Assembly (NCBI RefSeq): GCF_003116015.1
Contig: NZ_LGQZ01000010.1
Span: 1 to 64,000 of the forward strand
Length of the DNA stretch: 64,000 bases
Direction: 5' to 3'
From: Azospirillum sp. TSO22-1
Lineage (GTDB): Bacteria > Pseudomonadota > Alphaproteobacteria > Azospirillales > Azospirillaceae
The notes beneath the pieces were generated by a model. That model did not search any database. It had not been told where the DNA came from and saw only the letters and a list, made by a program, of their open reading frames with translations. Position numbers and translations under genes: made by a program. Below, one piece after another: positions 58,735 to 64,000 of the stretch (position 1 is its first letter; each line of letters begins with the position of its first letter).

Positions 58735-59238
58735 ATGCCGAACGATCCCATCCCACCGCAAAACGAGCCGCGCCCGCGCATTCCCATCCGGATCGAGGAG
58801 GCGCTGGCCGCGCTGGCGATCGCCGTCATGGGGCTGATCACCTTCGCCAACGTGCTGACCCGCTATCTCAGCAATGTGTCGCTGGCCTTCACCGAGGAAT
58901 ACGCCATCGCCCTGATGGTGGTGATGACCCTGCTGGGCGCCTCGGTGGCCGTGGTGCGCGACCACCACATCCGCATCACCTTCTTCGTCGACCGGCTGTC
59001 GGCCGGGAACCGCCGCCGGGCGGAGCTGTTCGCCGTGCTCGCCACCGCGCTCGTCTTCGCCGGCCTCGCCGCCTACGGCGTGCGGATGGTCTACGACGAG
59101 TACCGATTCGAAGTGACGTCACCCGGCCTCGGCGTGCCGCAGTGGATCTACAGCGTGTGGCTGCCGATCCTGTCGGCCGTCATCGCCGCCCGCACGCTGG
59201 GCCGCGGGTTGCGCATCCTGAAGGGTGACGAGCCATGA
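58735..59238 (+). CDS. TRAP transporter small membrane subunit (DctQ family)
   Basis: 167 residues, four membrane helices (about 22-45, 58-80, 96-118, 138-156). IAVMGLITFANVLTRYL and AFTEEYAIALMVVMTLLGAS are typical of DctQ. It overlaps the large subunit gene by four bases (ATGA). Confidence 0.94.
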   Translation: MPNDPIPPQNEPRPRIPIRIEEALAALAIAVMGLITFANVLTRYLSNVSLAFTEEYAIALMVVMTLLGASVAVVRDHHIRITFFVDRLSAGNRRRAELFAVLATALVFAGLAAYGVRMVYDEYRFEVTSPGLGVPQWIYSVWLPILSAVIAARTLGRGLRILKGDEP

Positions 59239-60521
59239 TCACCGCGCTGCTGTTCGGCGGCTTCGCCGTTCTCCTGGCGCTCAGCGTGCCGATCGGTGTG
59301 GCGCTGGCGCTGGCCGGGGCCGGGGTCATCGCCGTGGCCGGGTTGGGCGTCCTGTCGCTGCCGACCACCGTGTACACCGGCATGGCCAAGTACCCGCTGC
59401 TGGCCATCCCGATGTTCGTGCTGACCGGCCTGATCTTCGAGCGGTCGGGCGTGGCGGAGCGGCTGGTGCAGTTCGCCCTGGCCGTCATCGGCAAGCGGCA
59501 GGGGGCGCTGCCCGCCGTCGCCATCACGGTGGCCATGTTCATGGGCGGCATCTCCGGCTCCGGCCCGGCCACCTCGGCCGCGGTGGGCGCGGTGATGACC
59601 ACCGCCATGCTGCGCGAGGGCTATCCGCGCGCCTTCACCGCCAGCGTCATCGGCGCCGCGGCGGCGACCGACATCCTGATCCCGCCGTCCATCGCCTTCA
59701 TCATCTACAGCGTGATGGTGCCGCAGGCCTCGGTGCCGGCGCTGTTCGCCGCCGGCATGATCCCCGGCATCCTGGCCGGCCTGGCGCTGCTGGTCCCCGC
59801 GGTGTGGATGTCGCGCGCCAACGGCTTCGGCGAGCGCGCCAAGCCGGGCGAGCCGCGCCCGTCCATCTGGCAGGCCTTCGTGTCCGCCATCTGGGGCCTG
59901 CTGGCGCCGGTGGTGATCCTGGGCGGCATGCGCGCCGGCCTGTTCACGCCGACGGAGGCGGCGGTGGTCGCCGCCGTCTATGGACTGTTCGTCGGCTTCG
60001 TCATCTACCGCACGCTGACCCTGCGCGACCTCTACGAGGTGCTGGTCGAATCCGCGGAGATCTCGGCCATCATCCTCATCGTCGTGGCGCTGGCCGGCGT
60101 CTTCGCCTGGGCCACCAGCACGCTGGGCGTCATCGACCCCATCGCGTCGGGGATCGTCGGGCTGGGCGTCGGGCAATACGGCGTGCTGGCGCTGCTGATC
60201 GCCGCGCTGGTGGTGATCGGCATGTTCCTGGACGGCGTGTCGACCTTCCTGATCCTGCTGCCGATCCTGGTGCCCATCGCCAACCACTTCCAGTGGGACC
60301 TGGTGTGGTTCGGCGTGATCCTGACCATGAAGATCGCCATCGGCCAGTTCTCTCCGCCGATGGCCGTCAACCTCATGGTGACCTGCAAGATCGCCGGCAC
60401 CACCATGGAGGCGACGGTCCGCTGGGTGGGCTGGCTGATCTTCGCGATGTTCCTGGCGCTGGCGGCGGTGGTCGCGGTGCCGGACCTGGCGCTCTGGTTG
60501 CCGCGCAGCCTCGGCTATTGA
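59235..60521 (+). CDS. TRAP transporter large membrane subunit (DctM family)
   Basis: 428 residues with about 12 membrane helices. LLAIPMFVLTGLIFERSGVA, GGISGSGPATSAAVGAVMTT, AAATDILIPPSIAFIIY and GQFSPPMAVNLMVTCKIAG are hallmark DctM segments. It uses a sodium or proton gradient for uptake with the binding protein and DctQ. Its 3' end overlaps the convergent EamA gene by seven bases. Confidence 0.96.
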   Translation: MITALLFGGFAVLLALSVPIGVALALAGAGVIAVAGLGVLSLPTTVYTGMAKYPLLAIPMFVLTGLIFERSGVAERLVQFALAVIGKRQGALPAVAITVAMFMGGISGSGPATSAAVGAVMTTAMLREGYPRAFTASVIGAAAATDILIPPSIAFIIYSVMVPQASVPALFAAGMIPGILAGLALLVPAVWMSRANGFGERAKPGEPRPSIWQAFVSAIWGLLAPVVILGGMRAGLFTPTEAAVVAAVYGLFVGFVIYRTLTLRDLYEVLVESAEISAIILIVVALAGVFAWATSTLGVIDPIASGIVGLGVGQYGVLALLIAALVVIGMFLDGVSTFLILLPILVPIANHFQWDLVWFGVILTMKIAIGQFSPPMAVNLMVTCKIAGTTMEATVRWVGWLIFAMFLALAAVVAVPDLALWLPRSLGY

Positions 60522-61444
60522 GTGTTGGACAAGCGGGGGTGGCGCGTCGCCAGCACCACCCCCGCCGCGATGAGGGCGATACCGGCCGCGTGGAACCATT
60601 GCGGCCGCTCGCCGAGGAACAGCATGGCGAGGATGCTTCCGAACACCGGGATCAGGTGGATCGACAGCCCGGTCCGGTTGGCGCCCAGCAGCAGCACCGC
60701 CCGGTTGAAGGCGATGTAGGCGAGGATCGACGGGAACACCGCGACGTAGCCGATGGCCGCCACCGAGGTCAGGGTGAGCTGCAGCGGCCGTCCGCTCAGC
60801 CCCTCCCACACCATGAAGGGCAGCAGCATCGCCGCCCCCAGCAGGAACGTCACGACGATGAAGCTGAAGCCGTGCACGCCGGGCCGGCGGCGCAGCAGCG
60901 CGGTGTAGGCGGCGTAGGCGACGCAGGCCGCCAGGATCCACAGGTCGCCGGCGTTGAGGTGCAGGTTCGCGAGCGCGGCCGGGTCGCCGCGCGACACCAG
61001 CGTCATGGCGCCGGTCAACGACACCGCGATGCCCAGCGCCTGCACCGGTGTGACGGTGTCGCGGAAGAACAGGAAGCTCATGCCGACGATCATCACCGGC
61101 ATGCTGGACTGGATCATCACCCCGTTGAGCGCGGTGGTGTGGCCCAGCCCGATGTAGGCGAAGGTGTTGAACACCGCGATGCCCGGCACGGTCAGCAGCA
61201 CGATGATTTTCCAGTGCCGCCGCATGACGGTCAGGTCGCGCCGCAGGTGGGGCAGCGCGAAGGGCAGCAGGATCAGCGCCCCCAGCGTCCAGCGCCAGAA
61301 GGCGAGCGCCACCGGCGGCACCGCGTCCGCCACCGCGCGGCCGAGCACGAAGTTGCCCGACCAAAACAGCGGGGCCGGCAGCAGCAGAAACCACGGCCGG
61401 TCCCAGAAGCGCGTGCGGCCGGCCGCTGCCGGTTTGCCGCTCAT
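60515..61444 (-). CDS. EamA/DMT-family transporter
   Basis: 309 residues with ten membrane helices in two EamA repeats (about 17-145 and 165-305): PLFWSGNFVLGRAVADAVPP, GLGHTTALNGVMIQSSMPVM and PVFGSILAMLFLGERPQWFH. An exporter of metabolites or amino acids of unknown specificity. Its ATG overlaps the stop of the upstream 93-residue gene (ATGA). Confidence 0.94.
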   Translation of the reverse strand: MSGKPAAAGRTRFWDRPWFLLLPAPLFWSGNFVLGRAVADAVPPVALAFWRWTLGALILLPFALPHLRRDLTVMRRHWKIIVLLTVPGIAVFNTFAYIGLGHTTALNGVMIQSSMPVMIVGMSFLFFRDTVTPVQALGIAVSLTGAMTLVSRGDPAALANLHLNAGDLWILAACVAYAAYTALLRRRPGVHGFSFIVVTFLLGAAMLLPFMVWEGLSGRPLQLTLTSVAAIGYVAVFPSILAYIAFNRAVLLLGANRTGLSIHLIPVFGSILAMLFLGERPQWFHAAGIALIAAGVVLATRHPRLSNTQ

Positions 61445-61722
61445 CCCCGCCGCGGGCTGCGGAAGCCGCCCCGCTCGGCGTTGCGGTCGCCCGGGCGGTC
61501 CCCGCCGGAGCGCGGGCCCCGGTCGTTGCGGCTGGGCGGCGGCGCCTTCAGGTCGGCCTCCATCTCGGCGATGCGCTTGACCAGCGCCTCGCGGATCGCC
61601 GGGGCCGCATGGCTCTTCAGCGTGGCCAGCTGCTCCTTCAGCTCGCGCAGCGCGCGTTCCTTCTGCTCGCGGGTGCGCTTGATGGCGACGTTGTCGGAAT
61701 GCTGGCCGTCGAAGGCGCGCAT
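61441..61722 (-). CDS. Small basic protein (93 aa) upstream of the EamA gene
   Basis: 93 residues from the ATG at 61722. The N-terminal two thirds are helical and charged (KRTREQKERALRELKEQLAT, REALVKRIAEMEADLKA), the end is Arg/Gly/Pro-rich (DRGPRSGGDRPGDRNAERGG). The tail looks like an RNA-binding RGG-type region, which is my inference only. Coupled to the EamA gene by a 4-nt overlap. Confidence 0.65.
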   Translation of the reverse strand: MRAFDGQHSDNVAIKRTREQKERALRELKEQLATLKSHAAPAIREALVKRIAEMEADLKAPPPSRNDRGPRSGGDRPGDRNAERGGFRSPRRG

Positions 61723-61876
61723 GGATCTCTCACTCACGGGTCTGATGGAACGGGGGACCCTGATACCGGGTCCGCCGGTCCCCGCGCAAGCCTCACGCGA
61801 AGGGGGTAGCGCGACACGGCGCGAGACGGCATCCTCCCCGCGCTCACCGGTTCCGGCCACCACAGGGAAACACGAG

Positions 61877-62479
61877 ATGTCCGAAGCGTTCGAACACCAC
61901 GAGAAGGCCCATGAGGCGGCGCACGGCGGCCACTCCTCCAACCGCCGTATCGGGCTGATGATCGCCGCTCTGGCGGCGCTGCTCGCCATTTCCGAAGCCG
62001 CCGGCAAGAGCGCGCAGACCGAGGCGCTGAACCGCAACGTCGAGGCGTCGAACCTCTGGGCCTTCTTCCAGGCCAAGACCATCCGCATGACCACCATGCG
62101 CACCGCCGCGGAGGAGGTAAAGCTGCAGATCGCCTCCGACCTGTCCGACGAGCGCAAGGCGGCGCTGCAGAAGCAGGTGGACGTCTGGAACCAGACCGCC
62201 CAGCGCTATGATACCGAGCCCGAGACCCAGGAGGGCCGCAAGGAGCTGGCGGCGCGCGCCAAGCAGGCCGAGGCGATACGCGATCACTCCCTGTCCGCCT
62301 ACCATATGTTCGAGTATGGCTCGGCCGCCTTTCAGCTGGCCATCGTGCTGGCCTCGGCGACAGTGATCACCGGCTTCCTGCCGCTGGCTTGGCTGTCGGC
62401 CGGCTTGGGTGTGGTGGGGACGGTCATCACGATGATCGGCTGGCTGGCGCCGACCGCCCTGCATCTCGGCGGGCATTGA
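61877..62479 (+). CDS. DUF4337 membrane protein
   Basis: 200 residues. A His-rich N terminus (EHHEKAHEAAHGGHSSNRR), membrane helix (about 24-42), a long coiled-coil segment with KTIRMTTMRTAAEEVKLQIA and EPETQEGRKELAARAKQAEA, and two C-terminal membrane helices (about 145-190) match DUF4337. The function is unknown. A strong terminator follows. Confidence 0.9.
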   Translation: MSEAFEHHEKAHEAAHGGHSSNRRIGLMIAALAALLAISEAAGKSAQTEALNRNVEASNLWAFFQAKTIRMTTMRTAAEEVKLQIASDLSDERKAALQKQVDVWNQTAQRYDTEPETQEGRKELAARAKQAEAIRDHSLSAYHMFEYGSAAFQLAIVLASATVITGFLPLAWLSAGLGVVGTVITMIGWLAPTALHLGGH

Positions 62480-62489
62480 CGCAAAAGGA

Positions 62490-62522
62490 AAGGCCCCGGA
62501 GCGCTTGACGCTCCGGGGCCTT
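62490..62522 (+). terminator. Rho-independent terminator after the DUF4337 gene
   Basis: AAGGCCCCGGAGCG pairs perfectly with CGCTCCGGGGCCTT over a 5-base loop, 11 nt past the stop. The U-tract is minimal, but the 14-bp stem is very stable. Confidence 0.8.
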
Positions 62523-62528
62523 CGAAAC

Positions 62529-62575
62529 TGGTGCCGCAACAGGGATTTGAACCCCGGACCTACTGATTGCGAATC
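62529..62575 (-). tRNA. 3' half of a tRNA gene (attachment-site remnant)
   Basis: On the minus strand the segment runs from the anticodon loop (TTCGCAA) through TCAGT, a 5-base variable loop, the T-arm (CGGGG-TTCAAAT-CCCTG) and the acceptor 3' strand TTGCGGC to ACCA. No complementary 5' half exists upstream, where a GCCGCAA-like start would be needed. This is the typical scar left when an integrase inserts an element into a tRNA gene and duplicates its 3' end. The original isoacceptor is uncertain, because the anticodon lies at the boundary. Confidence 0.75.
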
Positions 62576-62711
62576 CTCTGGTCCAGCCACTCCAAAGCTC
62601 TCCAGAATACGCTACGCCTTCCTTTTCCAAGAAAAATCAGCATCTTACTTACTCCATCCTTTTCCGCAGTTGCCTGCGACTCTCCTCCATGTGCTTACTG
62701 GGTGCTTACTG

Positions 62712-62873
62712 GAGAGCGGCGGCGAGGGGGAGAAGCTCTACGTTCTGCAATACCGAACCCGTGACGGCAAAAGCCGCCGCTACATCATCGGCAAGCATGG
62801 CTCGCTGTGGACGCCCGAGCTTGCCCGAACCGAGGCCGACCGGTTATGGACCTCGCCGCGACGCTTGGGGTGA
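62712..62873 (+). pseudogene. Fragment of a tyrosine-recombinase integrase (arm-binding domain)
   Basis: The frame encodes GEKLYVLQYRTRDGKSRRYI and IGKHGSLWTPELARTEADRL, which matches the N-terminal arm-DNA-binding (DUF4102-type) domain of phage-like integrases (typically KxFVLRYRxxGRxRRxTIGxxG then LxxARxxA). It stops after about 50 residues, with no catalytic domain downstream. It lies 140 nt from the tRNA 3' half, on the element side. Confidence 0.7.
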
Positions 62874-63083
62874 GGTGCGACATGATGGTCGCATGTGTAG
62901 CGATCCGAGCACATGACGGAAGACATGATCGCGTCCCGGTGAGTGGTGTCCGAACGTGAGGCTGGCCCGCCGGAGCGCTCCCCCCTGGCTGGCGCAGGCG
63001 AGCCAGCCGTTCGGAAGCAGGCGGTCACCGTGTGTCTTCGGTAAGTTGAGGTTGCTTGACGACCATCAACCGAAACGGAGACC

Positions 63084-63245
63084 ATGATGACCGAGGACCG
63101 GATCGCTCTTCAGGAACTGATTGGGAAGAGCGCGGACACCGACTTTCTGCGCGAGTTGGTCGGCTTTGTCGCCCAGCGGCTGATGGAACTGGACGTCGAA
63201 AACTTGTGCGGCGCCGGTTGCGGCGAGCGCACGGACGAGCGGCAG
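63084..63245 (+). pseudogene. N-terminal fragment of an IS256-family transposase
   Basis: The first 54 residues (TEDRIALQELIGKSADTDFL, MELDVENLCGAGCGERTDER) match the start of IS256-type transposases, whose usual continuation (about YRNGYRxR) is replaced by unrelated sequence. The remaining frame to 63419 has no resemblance. An insertion sequence has been truncated here. Confidence 0.7.
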
Positions 63246-63733
63246 AGCCCGCTCAGAAGGACGCGCCCGAGTTGTCCGGAGCCGCGAAGGCGCCGTAACC
63301 GACCGGGCTTGCCCACAGCCCGAAGCCGTACCCGATGCCGCGCAGACTGCATTCATGGCCCAGTATTCTCGAGAGAATACAAACTTCCGTTAATGGATAC
63401 GCGATCGCGTGATGATTAATATACATAAGTACTCTTCTCTGCCAGTGTAGCGCAGAAGTATCAATTTATTAGTTATCAATACAATCATGGACCATTTCGA
63501 ATGATATGGACAAAATTTAAATGTGCAGATTATATAATGGGACAACGAATGTGAGGCGGCATACTTTGCGTTCGTTGCCTCGTGAGTTACAGCAACTATG
63601 CCAAGGCTCATTGATGATCACCCACGACCATAGGATAGCGGTGAGACTCACACGCAGAGCACCAAGTCCCTGACTGTTTTGGTCTTTGTGCAGATAATCA
63701 AGAAGCTATACACGAAGAATTGGGGGTGAGTTC
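63246..63733. other. Junk or spacer, AT-rich from about 63400
   Basis: The first 150 bases are GC-rich with no supported gene. From about 63400 to the LuxR start the sequence becomes strongly AT-rich. No terminal inverted repeat, tRNA or known regulatory site is evident. It must contain the promoter of the luxR-type gene. Confidence 0.4.
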
Positions 63734-64000
63734 ATGAGTGCATATCAAAGATATTTGAAGGAGATTGCAAGTGCGCGCCATCTAGAAGGACTCCAAGAAA
63801 TAATGAGATCTACTCTGTCAGAATTATGTATCGAATCATACGCTTATTTGAGTGTTGGCATCGGAGCCAACGGTGTTCGCTCGCCGTTTTTAATTGGTAA
63901 TTACGATAGTGACTGGACGGAATATTATATTCGCAATAAATTAGATATGATAGATCCCGTGATTGAAACGTCGATAAAAAGCTGCCTTCCCTTCTTTTGG
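63734..64000 (+). CDS. LuxR-type regulator, autoinducer-binding domain (3' end cut by window)
   Basis: 89 residues are visible, from the ATG at 63734 with GGGGGTGAG upstream. SELCIESYAYLSVGIGANGV, NYDSDWTEYYIRNKLDMIDP and SIKSCLPFFW are the pattern of the N-terminal acyl-homoserine-lactone-binding domain (YxYxxW-like and WxxxYxxxxxxxxDP), ending at the Phe-Trp of LPFxW. The DNA-binding domain lies outside the window. The region is AT-rich and inside the integrated element, so the gene was probably acquired. Whether an AHL synthase follows cannot be seen. Confidence 0.8.
   Translation, partial: MSAYQRYLKEIASARHLEGLQEIMRSTLSELCIESYAYLSVGIGANGVRSPFLIGNYDSDWTEYYIRNKLDMIDPVIETSIKSCLPFFW

Noticed and set aside
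59148-61394. Long minus-strand frame opposite dctM
   Set aside because: Arg/Gly/His-rich antisense shadow; the DctM and EamA frames are clearly genuine.
62505-62711. Open frame with NRDLNPGPTDCESS
   Set aside because: This is the well-known false peptide made by reading across a tRNA gene in antisense; it overlaps the terminator and the tRNA 3' half.
63253-63426. 57-codon minus-strand frame with GIGYGFGLWASPVGYGAF
   Set aside because: Looks somewhat protein-like, but it runs across the GC/AT composition break and matches nothing I know; kept as chance.
63661-63683. Imperfect palindrome ACCAA...TTGGT as a possible lux box
   Set aside because: Only five bases on each side are complementary; too weak to call.

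Overview
The window looks like chromosome from a high-GC alphaproteobacterium, most likely Azospirillum or a close relative in Rhodospirillales. Three things point there: several chemoreceptors including an Aer-type PAS receptor with a C-terminal PilZ domain, an ECF sigma/ChrR zinc anti-sigma pair, and the order secA / peptidyl-prolyl isomerase / argJ / mutT. This assignment is inference from gene content; no rRNA is present.

Layout. 1-9.6 kb: a partial chemoreceptor, PRC-barrel and DUF411 envelope proteins, a tandem pair of coiled-coil membrane proteins, a phage-shock operon (49-aa membrane protein, pspA, pspB, pspC) with a perfect sigma-54 promoter divergent from pspF, an Aer-PilZ receptor and a HEPN protein. 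10-23 kb: a flavoprotein, a cNMP-binding protein with PBP1A, GNAT, ECF sigma-ChrR, a PQQ-type sugar dehydrogenase, a zinc-ribbon acidic protein, tRNA-Arg(CCT), rhodanese, an atypical response regulator, a Tim44-like protein, and a split PAS + chemoreceptor pair. 23-30 kb: tRNA-Gly(CCC), apaG, folE, a membrane LytTR regulator, a CrtI/RetSat-like oxidoreductase, and a flavodoxin-DUF2023 pair behind a Fur-box-like site. 30.7-34.7 kb: tssL-tssM-tagF, a type VI secretion fragment with an unusually short TssM. 34.7-37.3 kb: a Rid-family protein with two 2OG-Fe(II) oxygenases. 37.7-42.8 kb: a PAS protein, a SafE-like membrane protein, an unlisted small CydP-like gene, ankyrin, CobD-like, FliL-like, MscL and SPOR-like proteins.

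42.8-45.7 kb is a sharply AT-rich two-gene insert: an amino-acid-kinase-fold protein and a membrane-anchored Nudix protein with a large unrecognised middle region. Nothing else here looks as much like an undescribed accessory system. 46-62.5 kb returns to core genome: secA, a parvulin-type isomerase, argJ, mutT, recQ, a uracil-type permease, an OmpA-like protein, a DctPQM TRAP transporter, an EamA exporter and a DUF4337 protein.

From 62.53 kb to the end the sequence is the edge of an integrated element: a 47-nt 3' half of a tRNA gene, an integrase arm-domain remnant, an IS256-type transposase remnant, an AT-rich spacer, and the start of a LuxR-type quorum-sensing regulator cut by the window end. 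Regulatory signals seen directly include the sigma-54 promoter, FixK/FNR-type boxes, the Fur-like box, an 18-bp palindrome, several terminators, and a family of GC-rich palindromic repeats ending in GTGGGGGCAAG.
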